Assembly: GCF_001189365.1 (NCBI RefSeq) | Contig: NZ_LFJJ01000009.1 | Span: forward strand, 1-57,729 | Direction: 5' to 3' | Length of the DNA stretch: 57,729 bases | Source of the DNA: Candidatus Burkholderia verschuerenii | GTDB taxonomy: Bacteria > Pseudomonadota > Gammaproteobacteria > Burkholderiales > Burkholderiaceae | Part shown: one piece after another, positions 1 through 9,114 of the stretch | Position numbering within the stretch: the first letter of the stretch is position 1 | Layout of the letters: the number at the start of each line of letters is the position of its first letter | The notes under the pieces: generated by a model | What the model was told of the DNA's origin: nothing | Database searches by the model: none | What the model saw: the letters and a program-made list of their open reading frames with translations, nothing else | Translations under genes and position numbers: made by a program

Positions 1-407
1 GTGAGGCGGGGTCTGAAGGAAGCGTGTAGCAAAGCCACGACCTGACGAACAGAAACCAGATATGAGGCCTACCCGGTCGGACGAGCGAGCAAATGATCGC
101 GAAGTCCTCAACCATCAAGGACTGGGGTGGTAGATCTGGCAGGTGTGTGGTGAAGGCGGTTGAGCTTACCTCGGGAGGCCTGCCCGGCGTCCTGGAATCA
201 GGACTGAACGAACCGCAAGGGACGTTGACCACCGGGCAGGAGTCAGCAGCGGGCATATTAGGGCGACGAAGCCTGAAGGCCCAAACGGAAAGGAGCGGCG
301 AGTAAGCCGGAGAACTCGACATGGGAGCGCAGCAGAAAACGCATCGCGTCCTCGACAGCGGACGCCGGGGTGAAACCCCGAGACCTGCTAATTGAGGGGC
401 TGAACCT

Positions 408-1702
408 ATGGCGGCGAACCCCGAGCCCGAAAGCCCGTCGGCTTGCAACCGACTGATGGAAGAAGTCTGCGAACGGGAGAACCTGAAGCAGGCGTTGAAA
501 CGTGTGAAAGCGAACAAGGGTGCGCCGGGCGTGGACGGCATGACCGTTCAGGCACTACCGGCGTACCTGCGGGAGCATTGGCCGACGATACGGGCCTCAC
601 TGCTCGATGGCACCTTCAAACCCCAACCTGTGAGACGGGTCGAGATACCCAAGCCGGCTGGAGGTGGCGTGCGCAAGCTCTTGGCATTCCTTCTGCACTC
701 GACAGGTTCGTCCAGCAAGCGGTATTGCAGGTGCTACAAAGGCAGTGGGACCCGACGTTCTCGGACTCCAATTATGGCTTCCGCCCGGGACGCTCGGCGC
801 ATCAGGCAGTGGCAAAGGCACAAAGCTACATTCAGGCGGGACCTTGCTGGGTTGTAGATTTGGATCTGGAGAAATTCTTCGATCGCGTGAGCCACGATAT
901 CCTGATGAGCCGGGTGGCAAAGCGCGTCAGCGACAGGCGTGTCCTGAAGCTGATTCGCTCCTTCCTGACGGCAGGCGTGCTGGAGAATGGGCTGGTTGGT
1001 GCGACGGACGAAGGGACGCCCCAAGGCGGTCCCCTGTCACCGTTGTTATCCAATCTGATGCTCGACGATCTTGACCAGGAGCTTGAGCGGCGCGGACTGC
1101 ACTTCGTGAGGTACGCCGACGATTGTAACGTCTACGTACGTAGCGAACGCGCAGGCCAGCGTGTGATGACAGGGCTGAAGTCCTTCCTCACCGGCCGGTT
1201 GAAGCTCAAGGTCAATGAGTCGAAGAGCGCTGTCGCGCGACCGCACACGCGAAAGTTTCTTGGTTTTACGTTCTCGGACCGGGAGCAGGCCAAACGGTGC
1301 ATTGCGCCCAAGGCACTGGCTCGTTTCAAGGAGCGAATCCGAGAACTGACTCAACGCACGCGAGGGGTCAGCGTCGCCCAGTTGATAGGCTCGCTGAAAC
1401 GATACTTCACCGGTTGGCGTGGCTACTTCGGTTACTGTGAAACGCCTCGGGTACTTCAGAAACTCGATGAATGGATTCGTCGTCGTCTTCGCTGTTTCCT
1501 CTGGAAGCAATGGCGACGTGGCCGAACCCGATTCGCGGAACTGGTTGCGCGGGGCGTGAACCGCAACCTTGCGGCCCAGACGGCGGGTTCGCCGCACGGT
1601 GCATGGCGCCTAAGTTGCAGCCCGGCATTGAGCAAGGCGTTGTCCAATCGTTACTTCCGTTCGCTGGGCCTGCCGTCGGTCGGTCCAGCGCCGATCAACT
1701 GA
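408..1702 (+). pseudogene. ltrA: Group II intron reverse transcriptase/maturase, frameshifted
   Basis: Intron-encoded protein that would assist splicing and copy intron RNA into the target DNA. The N-terminus starts at 408 and reads well to codon ~90 (ending GGGVRK). It then continues in another frame from about 678 with the fingers/palm domain: QGGPLSPLL, the catalytic YADD box (FVRYADDCNVYV), then the maturase domain X (WRGYFGY). It ends in the C-terminal region typical of proteobacterial LtrA proteins (SLGLPSV). The break lies in the CTCTT at 678-682. Removing one CT restores KLGIPSALDRF, the family sequence. With the insertion, no full-length protein is made unless there is ribosomal slippage, for which I see no slippery site. 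Intact length would be ~430 aa, normal for the family. Confidence 0.88.
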
Positions 1703-1705
1703 TCC

Positions 1706-1779
1706 GAACCGCCGTGTACGGACCCGTACGCACGGTGGTGTGGGAGGGGTCGGGCCGCGAGGCCTGCCCCTATCCCGAT
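1706..1779 (+). ncRNA. Group II intron domains V and VI
   Basis: Just after the reverse transcriptase stop there is a GC-rich hairpin from about 1706 to 1738, pairing ACCGCCGTG with CACGGTGGT, in the position and form of catalytic domain V. A second stem follows, GGGAGGGG (1742-1749) against CCCC-TA-TCCC (1767-1776), with an unpaired A at 1772. That bulged A is the expected branch-point nucleotide and lies 7 bases from the inferred 3' splice site at 1779, the usual distance. The ribozyme 3' half therefore looks intact even though the ORF is broken. Confidence 0.7.
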
Positions 1780-2530
1780 CGGCGGGATCTTCCTCGTCTT
1801 CGTCGCGCAGGGCTTCGATATCCGGATGGCGATACAGCGCGTTGTCGTCGAAATTAAGCTTGGCGTCGAGCGAGATGACATCGCCGGAACCGGTCACGAC
1901 CAGCGGATTCACTTCCACGACCGACGCATCTAGTTCGACGAACGCCTGATACAACGCCGCGATGAACTTCGACGCCGCGCTGACCTGCTTGCCGCTCAGC
2001 CCGAGCCCGAAAGCGATCTGCCGCGTGTGGAATGGCTGCAAGCCGGTGGCTGGATCGATCGCGACCTTGAGGATTTTCTCTGGCGTCCGATGCGCGACTT
2101 CCTCGATTTCCATCCCGCCTTCGGTCGATGCCATGATCGTGATGCGCGAACTCGCGCGATCAACCAGCATGCCTAAATAAAGCTCGCGCGCGATATCGCA
2201 GCCTTCCTCGATATAGAGCCGCTTCACTTCGCGGCCGGACGAGCCAGTCTGCTTCGTCACGAGCACGGACGACAGCATCTTGCGCGCGTTCTCGCGCACG
2301 TCGTCGATCGACTTCACGACGCGCACGCCGCCTTTGCCGTCGGGATCGTTGGCGAAGCGGCCCGCGCCGCGTCCGCCCGCGTGAATCTGCGATTTCACGA
2401 CCCACACCGGTCCGCCCAGCGCCTGGGCCGCGTCGGCGGCCTCTTGCGCATCGAAGGCGACGCGGCCTTCCGGAACCGCGACGTCGTACTTTCGCAGCAG
2501 CGCCTTCGCCTGATATTCGTGGATGTTCAT
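1780..2530 (-). pseudogene. sucC: Succinyl-CoA/malate-CoA ligase beta subunit (sucC-like), cut by the intron
   Basis: Beta subunit of an ADP-forming succinate (or malate) CoA ligase, which couples CoA-thioester formation to ATP through an alpha-subunit phosphohistidine. The first ~250 of the usual ~388 residues are present. They start [12 protein letters not shown] and include the ATP-grasp signature [11 protein letters not shown] and the segment [17 protein letters not shown]. The reading stops matching the family immediately after DEDEEDPA, where the group II intron begins, so the C-terminal third and any sucD partner are outside the window or lost. The ATG at 2530 is chosen over an upstream in-frame ATG at 2575 because it matches the family N-terminus. 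It is divergent from the TPP-enzyme operon. Whether it is housekeeping sucC or a pathway paralogue cannot be told. Confidence 0.85.
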
Positions 2531-2760
2531 CTCGTCTCCAAATCCTCTGATGGGAATGTGCGCGCCTGTCTGCATCGCGCTAAAATACTATATATCACAT
2601 TTCACGGACGCCAAAATACTTTTGGAAATGGGTGCATAGGCGACGCCAGACGCGATTTTGCGATTGCTGCAAAGCAATGTGATCGCCGTAGAACTGCCAA
2701 AATTACTGCAATTAGCGCATTGTGCGATGCACTACAGGGTTTGTTCCGAGCGCACAACAG

Positions 2761-2788
2761 TTGACTAATACTGTGTGTGGAATATTGT
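2761..2788 (+). promoter_or_regulatory. Candidate sigma70 promoter for the catabolic operon
   Basis: The 330-base divergent intergenic stretch 2531-2860 is AT-rich compared with its flanks and holds no gene. TTGACT (2761-2766) followed after 16 bases by TATTGT (2783-2788) is a plausible -35/-10 pair. A strong ribosome-binding site (GGAGGAG) sits just before the ATG at 2861. This is pattern-based only. Confidence 0.45.
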
Positions 2789-2795
2789 ATATCAT
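2784..2795. promoter_or_regulatory. Possible FCD-type GntR operator
   Basis: ATTGTATATCAT overlaps the candidate -10 and fits the palindromic ATNGTATACNAT pattern of FadR/FCD-subfamily GntR regulators at all but one position. A looser relative (ACTATATATCAC) occurs near 2586 beside the sucC-like promoter. No FCD regulator gene lies in the window, so the binding protein is unknown. Confidence 0.3.
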
Positions 2796-2860
2796 AGCAA
2801 CCGGGACGCAGCGCGACGTTCCGGGCTCGCACACCACCCCCATTCGAGGAGGAGACAACA

Positions 2861-4645
2861 ATGTCAGAAGTCGTCAGCAGCCGTCCGGAAGTCGCTCACG
2901 TCACCACCGCCGCCGATGACACGCTCAAGCAGAAGACGCGAGGCGCCGGCGTCGTGTCGGGCGGCCATCTGGTCGCCCGTGCGTTGAAGAACGAAGGCGT
3001 CGATACGATCTTCACGCTGTGCGGCGGCCATATCATCGATATCTACGACGGCTGCGTCGATGAAGGCATCCGCATCATCGACGTGCGTCACGAACAGGTC
3101 GCCGCGCACGCCGCCGATGGCTACGCGCGTCAGACCGGCAAGCTCGGCCGCGTCGTGACGACCGCCGGGCCCGGCTGCACGAACGCGGTGACGGGCGTTG
3201 CCACGGCGTTTCGCTCGGAAAGCCCGATCCTCCATATCGGCGGACAGGGCGCGTTGTCGCAGCACAAGATGGGCTCGCTGCAGGACTTGCCGCACGTCGA
3301 CATGATGTCCGCGATCACCAAGTTCGCCGCGACCGTGCCGAGCACGGAACGTGTTGCCGACATGGTGTCGATGGCCGCGCGCGAAGCCTTCAACGGCGCG
3401 CCCGGTCCGGCGTATCTGGAGATTCCGCGCGATGTGCTCGACCGCGAAATCGACGTGACCAAAGCGGTGATTCCGCAGCCGGGGCGTTATCGCGCATCGA
3501 CGAAATCGATCGGCGATCCGCAAGCCGTCGAAGCGCTCGCCGATCTGCTGGTCAATTCCGAGCGTCCGGCCATTCTGTACGGCCAGCAAGTGTGGACCGC
3601 GCGCGGCCACGAAGAAGCCATCGCGCTGCTGCGCGGACTGGATGTGCCCGGCTACTTCAACGGCGCGAGTCGCGGTCTGCTGCCGCCGGGCGATTCGCAT
3701 CATTTCGATCGCACGCGTTCACAGGCTTTCGCGAAGGCCGATCTGATCGTGATCGTCGGCACGCCGTTCGATTTCCGCATGGGTTACGGCAAGCGCATCA
3801 GCAAAGACCTGAAGCTCGTGCAGATCGACATGGATTACCGCACGGTCGGCAAGAATCGCGATATCGATTTCGGTCTGGTCGGCGATCCGGGCGCGATTCT
3901 CGGCGCGGCGTTGCAGGCGGCGAGCGGGCGTCTGAAGAACGACAAGCGTCAGGCGCGTCAGGCGTGGATGCGCGAACTCTCGGCGGCCGAAGAAGCAGCA
4001 ACGGCCAAGCTGATGCCGCTCTTCACGTCCGATGCCTCGCCGATTCATCCGTATCGCGTCGCGCACGAGATCAACCAGTTCCTGTCCGACGACACGATCT
4101 ACATCGGCGACGGCGGCGATGTCGTGACGATTTCCGCGCAGGCCGTGCGTCCGCGCAAGCCGGGCCAGTGGATGGACCCGGGCGCGCTCGGCTCGCTCGG
4201 CGTCAGCACGGGTTTCGCGATCGCGGCGGGCCTCGCCAATCCCGAGAAAGAAGTACTCTGCTACTACGGCGACGGCGCGTTCTCCATGACGTCCTTCGAC
4301 ATGGAAACCGCGAACCGCTTCGGCGTGCCGTATATCGCGGTCATCGGCAATAACTCGGCGATGAACCAGATCCGCTACGGCCAGCTCGCGAAGTACGGCG
4401 AGGAGCGCGGCAACGTCGGCAATCTGCTATCGGACGTGCCGTATGGACGGTTCGCGGAAATGCTCGGCGGATACGGCGAGGAAGTGCGCGAGGCATCGAA
4501 GATCGCGGGCGCATTGCAGCGGGCGCGCGAATCGGTGGCGAAGACTGGCAAGAGCGCGGTCATCAACATCTGTCTGGGTCGATCCGACCGTCTACGCGCC
4601 CGGCACGATGGCGCAGACGATGTACAAATAAATGTGAACATATAA
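2861..4645 (+). CDS. TPP-dependent decarboxylase/lyase, oxalyl-CoA decarboxylase-like (C-terminus frameshifted)
   Basis: Thiamine-diphosphate enzyme of the acetolactate synthase/oxalyl-CoA decarboxylase superfamily. The N-terminal Pyr domain has the catalytic glutamate in RHEQVAAHAADGYAR, followed by a central domain. The C-terminal PP domain has GDGAFSMTSFDMETANRFG and ends in NN, the TPP/Mg site. Its position directly before frc suggests it decarboxylates an acyl-CoA such as oxalyl-CoA, but it is not a close copy of E. coli YfdU or the Oxalobacter enzyme. Other 2-hydroxyacyl-CoA lyase or synthase roles remain possible. A 4-base duplication (TCTG, 4570-4578) shifts the frame about 20 residues before the end. 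The native end would read WVDPTVYAPGTMAQTMYK with stop 4629-4631; the reading as given runs to 4645. The strong ribosome-binding site fixes the start. Confidence 0.75.
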   Translation: MSEVVSSRPEVAHVTTAADDTLKQKTRGAGVVSGGHLVARALKNEGVDTIFTLCGGHIIDIYDGCVDEGIRIIDVRHEQVAAHAADGYARQTGKLGRVVTTAGPGCTNAVTGVATAFRSESPILHIGGQGALSQHKMGSLQDLPHVDMMSAITKFAATVPSTERVADMVSMAAREAFNGAPGPAYLEIPRDVLDREIDVTKAVIPQPGRYRASTKSIGDPQAVEALADLLVNSERPAILYGQQVWTARGHEEAIALLRGLDVPGYFNGASRGLLPPGDSHHFDRTRSQAFAKADLIVIVGTPFDFRMGYGKRISKDLKLVQIDMDYRTVGKNRDIDFGLVGDPGAILGAALQAASGRLKNDKRQARQAWMRELSAAEEAATAKLMPLFTSDASPIHPYRVAHEINQFLSDDTIYIGDGGDVVTISAQAVRPRKPGQWMDPGALGSLGVSTGFAIAAGLANPEKEVLCYYGDGAFSMTSFDMETANRFGVPYIAVIGNNSAMNQIRYGQLAKYGEERGNVGNLLSDVPYGRFAEMLGGYGEEVREASKIAGALQRARESVAKTGKSAVINICLGRSDRLRARHDGADDVQINVNI

Positions 4646-4675
4646 ACATCGAACGGAAGATTTGGGAGACAAGGC

Positions 4676-5932
4676 ATGGACAATTCCGGCAAGGCTTTGG
4701 ACGGCGTGCGCATCCTGGATTTCACGCACGTCCAATCGGGACCGACCTGCACGCAGTTGCTCGCGTGGTTCGGCGCGGACGTGATCAAGGTCGAGCGCGC
4801 GGGCGCGGGCGACATCACGCGCGAGCAGTTGCGCGATATCCCCGATGCCGACAGCCTCTACTTCACGATGCTGAACCACAACAAGCGCTCGATCACCATC
4901 GACACGAAGAATCCCGAAGGCAAGAAGGTGCTCGAGACGCTCGTGAAGAAGTGCGACGTGCTGGTGGAGAATTTCGCGCCGGGCGCGCTGGATCGCATGG
5001 GCTTTACGTGGGCGCGTATTCAGGAGCTGAATCCGCGCATGATCGTGGCGTCGGTGAAGGGCTTCGGTCCCGGTCCGTACGAAGACTGCAAGGTTTATGA
5101 GAACGTCGCGCAATGCGCGGGCGGCGCGGCATCGACGACCGGTTTCGACGACGGCCCGCCGACCGTGACCGGCGCGCAAATCGGCGATTCGGGCACGGGC
5201 CTGCATCTGGCGCTGGGCATCGTCACGGCGCTGTATCAGCGCAATCAAACGGGACGCGGCCAGAAAGTGCTCGCCGCGATGCAGGATGGCGTGCTCAACC
5301 TCTGCCGCGTGAAGCTGCGCGATCAGCAACGTCTCGAGCGTACCGGCGTGATGAAGGAATATCCGCAATACCCGAACGGCAGCTTCGGCGAAGCGGTGCC
5401 GCGCGCGGGCAATGCGTCTGGCGGCGGTCAGCCGGGCTGGATTCTGAAGTGCAAGGGCTGGGAAACCGATCCGAACGCGTACATCTACTTCATCACGCAG
5501 GCGCCGGTGTGGGGCGAGATCTGCAAGGTGATCGGCAAGGAGGAATGGATCGATCATCCCGACTACAAGACGCCGAATGCACGCCTGCCGCATCTGAAGC
5601 AGATTTTCGACGAGATCGAACGCTGGACCATGTCGAAGACCAAGTTTCAGGCGATGGAAATCCTCAACAAGCACGACATTCCGTGCGGCCCGATTCTGTC
5701 GATGAAGGAAATCGCCGAAGAACCGTCGCTGCGCAAGACTGGCACGATCGTCGAGGTGGATCATCCGGTGCGCGGCAAATATCTCACGGTCGGCAATCCG
5801 ATCAAGCTGTCCGACAGCCCGACCGAAGTAGAGCGCTCGCCGCTGCTCGGTGAACATACCGACGAAGTGATGGCCGAACTCGGCTATTCGCCCGATCAGA
5901 TCGCAACGCTGAAAAGCCTCGGCGCGATCTAG
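4676..5932 (+). CDS. frc: Formyl-CoA:oxalate CoA-transferase (class III CoA-transferase)
   Basis: Moves CoA from formyl-CoA (or another acyl-CoA) to oxalate in the cytoplasm, giving oxalyl-CoA for the decarboxylase encoded just upstream. It is 418 aa, the normal length. Many blocks match Frc/YfdW as I know it: [32 protein letters not shown] with the catalytic aspartate, [24 protein letters not shown], and the glycine-rich loop SGGGQPG that closes over the active site. The ribosome-binding site GGGAGAC precedes the ATG, which lies 44 bases after the native stop of the TPP enzyme. This is the best-identified member of the operon. An acetyl-CoA:oxalate transferase (YfdE-like) role is the main alternative. 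Confidence 0.82.
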   Translation: MDNSGKALDGVRILDFTHVQSGPTCTQLLAWFGADVIKVERAGAGDITREQLRDIPDADSLYFTMLNHNKRSITIDTKNPEGKKVLETLVKKCDVLVENFAPGALDRMGFTWARIQELNPRMIVASVKGFGPGPYEDCKVYENVAQCAGGAASTTGFDDGPPTVTGAQIGDSGTGLHLALGIVTALYQRNQTGRGQKVLAAMQDGVLNLCRVKLRDQQRLERTGVMKEYPQYPNGSFGEAVPRAGNASGGGQPGWILKCKGWETDPNAYIYFITQAPVWGEICKVIGKEEWIDHPDYKTPNARLPHLKQIFDEIERWTMSKTKFQAMEILNKHDIPCGPILSMKEIAEEPSLRKTGTIVEVDHPVRGKYLTVGNPIKLSDSPTEVERSPLLGEHTDEVMAELGYSPDQIATLKSLGAI

Positions 5933-5955
5933 CTTTTCCGCAGCACGAACCCGTC

Positions 5956-5979
5956 CGCCGTCTCCGCAAGGAGGCGGCG
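5956..5979 (+). terminator. GC hairpin downstream of frc
   Basis: CGCCGTCTCC, loop GCAA, GGAGGCGGCG forms a stable 10-bp stem in the 98-base gap after frc. No T-run follows, so it may be a processing or mRNA-stability hairpin inside the operon rather than a true intrinsic terminator. Confidence 0.4.
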
Positions 5980-6030
5980 CGGATCGTCACGTCTAAAACA
6001 TCGGATTACTAATTAAATGGAGACACGCTA

Positions 6031-8225
6031 ATGAACAGCACGGCAGTGCAGGAACGCAGCGAAACGGACATGTCATCGAATGCGGTCGCGCCGATCGCGC
6101 CCTTGCACGCGGCCGATGTGAAACGCCGCGTCGCCGAAGTATTCGAGCGCGTGAAAGCCGAAGGACGCACGTCGCTGACCGCGCCGGAAGGCAAGCTCGT
6201 CTGCGATGCATACGGCATCGCGGTACCGCAAGAAGGCGTCGCGACGAGCGCCGACGATGCCGCGAAGCTCGCGTCGTTTATCGGCTTTCCGGTGGTGCTG
6301 AAGATCGTGTCGCCGGAGATTCTGCACAAGACCGAAGCGGGCGGCGTGATCGTCGGCGTGCGTGACGAAGAGGGCGTGAAGGCGGGCTTCGACGCGATCA
6401 TCGCCAACGCAAAGAAATACGACGCGAACGCGACCATCGTCGGCGTGCAGGTTCAGCAGATGGTCGACGCGGGACAGGAGGTGATCATCGGCGCGGTGAC
6501 GGATCCGTCGTTCGGCAAGCTGATTGCGTTCGGTCTCGGCGGCGTGCTCGTCGAAGTGCTCAAAGACGTGACGTTCCGTCTCGCGCGATGAAGCCGCGTC
6601 GATGCTCGACGGCATTCAGGCGGCCGACGTGTTGCGCGGCGTGCGTGGCGCGGAGCCGGTGCATCGCGAGGCGCTGATCACGCTGATCGAACGCGTATCG
6701 CGTCTCGTCGACGACTTTCCACAAATCTCGGAGATGGACCTGAATCCGGTGTTCGCGAGTCCGGGCGGCGCGGTCGCGGCGGATGTGCGTATCGTGATGG
6801 ACTTCGAACCGACCGCGCCGCGTTATCGTCCGACGCAGGAGCAGATCGTCGCGCAGATGAATCGCATCATGAAGCCGGATGCGGTCGCGGTGATCGGCGC
6901 ATCGAACGAGGACGGCAAGATCGGCAACTCGGTGATGAAGAACCTCATCAACGGCGGCTATCAAGGCGCGATCTATCCGATCCATCCGAAAGCCGACGAG
7001 ATCATGGGCCGCAAGGCGTACAGGAGCGTGAAGGATGTGCCCGGCGTGATCGACGTGGCCGTGTTCGCGATTCCCGCGAAGTTCGTCGCGCAAGCGCTGG
7101 TCGAAGTGGGCGAGAAGAAGATTCCCGGCGCGGTGCTGATTCCTTCGGGCTTTGCCGAAACGGGCAATCACGAAGGTCAGGAAGAGATCGTCAAGATCGC
7201 GCGCCAATACGATATCCGTATGATGGGCCCGAATATCTACGGCTTCTATTACACGCCGAAGAATCTGTGCGCCACCTTCTGCACGCCCTATGACGTGAAG
7301 GGCAAGGCCGCGTTGTCGTCGCAATCGGGCGGTATCGGCATGGCGATCATCGGCTTTTCGCGCTCGGCAAAGATGGGCGTTTCCGCGATCGTCGGGCTCG
7401 GCAACAAGAGCGATATCAACGAAGACGATCTGCTGACGTTCTTCGAACAGGACGACAACACGGAGATCATCGCGCAGCACTGCGAGGACTTGAAGGACGG
7501 ACGATCTTTCGCGGAAGCGGCGCGTCGCGTGTCGAAGAAGAAGCCGGTCGTCGTGCTGAAAGCGGGCCGCACGAGTCTCGGCGCGCGCGCGGCGAGTTCG
7601 CATACGGGCGCGCTCGCGGGCAACGACAAGATTTACGAAGACGTGTTCCAGCAATGCGGCGTGATCCGCGCGCGCTCGTTGCGCGACCTGCTCGAATTCG
7701 CGCGCGGCATTCCGAAGCTGCCGACGCCGAAGGGCGAGAACACGGTGATCATCACCGGCGCGGGCGGATCGGGCGTATTGTTGTCGGATGCGTGCGTCGA
7801 TAACGGCCTGTCGCTGATGACCATGCCCGACGATCTCGATGCCGCGTTCCGCAAGTTCATTCCGCCGTTCGGCGCGGCGGGCAATCCCGACGATATCACC
7901 GGCGGCGAGCCGCCTTCGACGTACAAGAATACGATTCGCCTCGGGCTCGAAGACGATCGCATTCATTCGATCATTCTCGGCTACTGGCACACGATCATCA
8001 CGCCGCCGATGGTCTTCGCCAAGCTCGTGATCGAAGTGAAGGAAGAGATGAAGGCGCTCGGCATCGAAAAGCCGATCGTCGCATCGCTCGCGGGCGATGT
8101 GCAGGTGGAAGAAGCGGCGGAATATCTGTGAACACGGCGTGCCCACGTACGCGTACTCGACCGAACTGCCGGTGGCGGTGCTCGGCGCGAAGTACAAATG
8201 GGCGCGCGGCGCAGGGAAACTTTAA
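6031..8225 (+). pseudogene. NDP-forming acyl-CoA synthetase (fused ATP-grasp and CoA-binding domains), two frameshifts
   Basis: Acetate/acyl-CoA ligase (ADP-forming) type. The ATP-grasp domain comes first (LVCDAYGIAVP, VVLKIVSPEILHKTEAGG). The CoA-binding Rossmann domain (DAVAVIGASNEDGKIGNSVMKN) and ligase-CoA domain follow, with the likely phospho-histidine in SSHTGALAG. It would supply or recycle an acyl-CoA for the CoA-transferase step. The reading is broken twice. At about 6586, after VTFRLA, a premature stop appears and the frame resumes with EAASMLDGIQAADVL. At 8129 a 2-base loss changes CTG-TGC-GAA to CTG-TGA, and the natural tail (EHGVPTYAYSTELPVAVLG) ends at 8225. If the indels are real, the gene is dead or makes two fragments (6031-6591 and 6602-8131). 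Confidence 0.82.
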
Positions 8226-8293
8226 AGCTGGTAGGAGGGGACGAGAGCGCGGGCCACGCATGCCCGCGCTCCACACAACAAAGGGAGACACAC

Positions 8294-9079
8294 ATGACAC
8301 ACTGGATTCGTTTCCGCGATACCGACGGCCGCATCGGCTTCGGCACGCTCGACCCGCATTCGGGCCGCGTCGTGCAGCACGACGGCGCGATGTTCGATCG
8401 TCCGCGTCCGACCGATGTTTCGTTCGCCGCTGCCGATCTCGCGCTGCTTGCGCCTTGCGAGCCGAGCAAGATCGTCGCGCTGTGGAACAACTACTATGCG
8501 CTGTCGCAAAAGCTCGATAAAGCGCCGCCGAAGCATCCGCTGTTTCTCATCAAGCCGCCGATGTCGGTGATCGGACCGCTTGAATCGATTCGGCATCCGA
8601 AGAGTTATCACGGCAAGATCGCGTATGAAGGCGAGTTGGGTATCGTGATCGGCAAGCGTGTGAGCGATGCATCGGTCGAGGAAGCCGAAGCGGCGATCTT
8701 CGGCTACACCTGCGTGAACGACGTCACTGCCATCGAACTCCTGCAGGAAGATCCCAACTTCGCGCAATGGTGCCGCTCGAAGGGCTTCGATACGTTCTCG
8801 TGTCTCGGCCCGCATATCGTCAGCGCCGATGCATTCGACTGGCGCGGCGCTCATGTCGTGACGACCGTCGAAGGCGTCGAACGGCAGAATTATCCGCTCG
8901 ACGACATGATCTTTTCGCCCGCACAGCAAGTGAGCCTGCTGTCGCACGACATGACCCTGATGCCCGGCGATGTCATCGCGTGCGGAACGTCGATCGGCGT
9001 CGGCTCGATCAAGGACGGCGCGCGCGTCGATGTATCGATCGAAGGCATCGGCACCTTGTCGAACGTGCTGGACGCGTAA
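8294..9079 (+). CDS. Fumarylacetoacetate hydrolase family protein
   Basis: FAH-superfamily enzyme (261 aa): hydratase, decarboxylase or C-C hydrolase acting on short 2-keto acids. The metal-binding acidic residues are visible in YEGELGIVIGK (E-x-E) and downstream in GYTCVNDVTA (Asp). A substrate loop FLIKPPMSVIGP precedes them. The start at 8294 follows AAGGGAGACACAC. It lies 68 bases after the broken acyl-CoA synthetase and 35 bases before the MFS carrier, so it belongs to the same operon. Relatives include acylpyruvases/oxaloacetate decarboxylases and 2-keto-3-deoxy-acid hydrolases; the exact substrate cannot be read from sequence. Confidence 0.82.
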   Translation: MTHWIRFRDTDGRIGFGTLDPHSGRVVQHDGAMFDRPRPTDVSFAAADLALLAPCEPSKIVALWNNYYALSQKLDKAPPKHPLFLIKPPMSVIGPLESIRHPKSYHGKIAYEGELGIVIGKRVSDASVEEAEAAIFGYTCVNDVTAIELLQEDPNFAQWCRSKGFDTFSCLGPHIVSADAFDWRGAHVVTTVEGVERQNYPLDDMIFSPAQQVSLLSHDMTLMPGDVIACGTSIGVGSIKDGARVDVSIEGIGTLSNVLDA

Positions 9080-9114
9080 CGCTCAGAGGAATAAAAAAGC
9101 AGTCAAGGAGACAT

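Larger units (their letters stand above)
1..1779 (+). mobile_element. Group II intron (ribozyme plus reverse transcriptase), 5' end at or beyond window edge
   Basis: A retroelement whose RNA self-splices and retrohomes with its encoded reverse transcriptase/maturase. The first ~400 bases are non-coding and have the look of domain I-III of bacterial group II introns. The ORF occupies domain IV, and domains V/VI follow its stop. The 3' boundary is placed at about 1779, because the sucC-like coding sequence on the opposite strand resumes exactly at 1780. The 5' boundary is not certain: base 1 starts GTGAG, close to the GUGYG consensus, so the window may begin at the intron's first base or just inside it. 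The element is antisense to the gene it interrupts, so it cannot be spliced out of that gene's mRNA. Confidence 0.85.

Noticed and set aside
93..305. 70-codon reading frame near the left end
   Set aside because: It lies in the ribozyme part of the group II intron and has no protein-like features.
678..682. Programmed ribosomal frameshift in the intron RT
   Set aside because: No slippery heptamer or downstream pseudoknot is evident, and group II intron RTs are normally single frames; a simple insertion is the better explanation.
6560..8197. 545-codon minus-strand reading frame
   Set aside because: It is antisense to the acyl-CoA synthetase, rich in Arg/His/Asp with no recognisable domain, and stays open only because of high GC in third positions.
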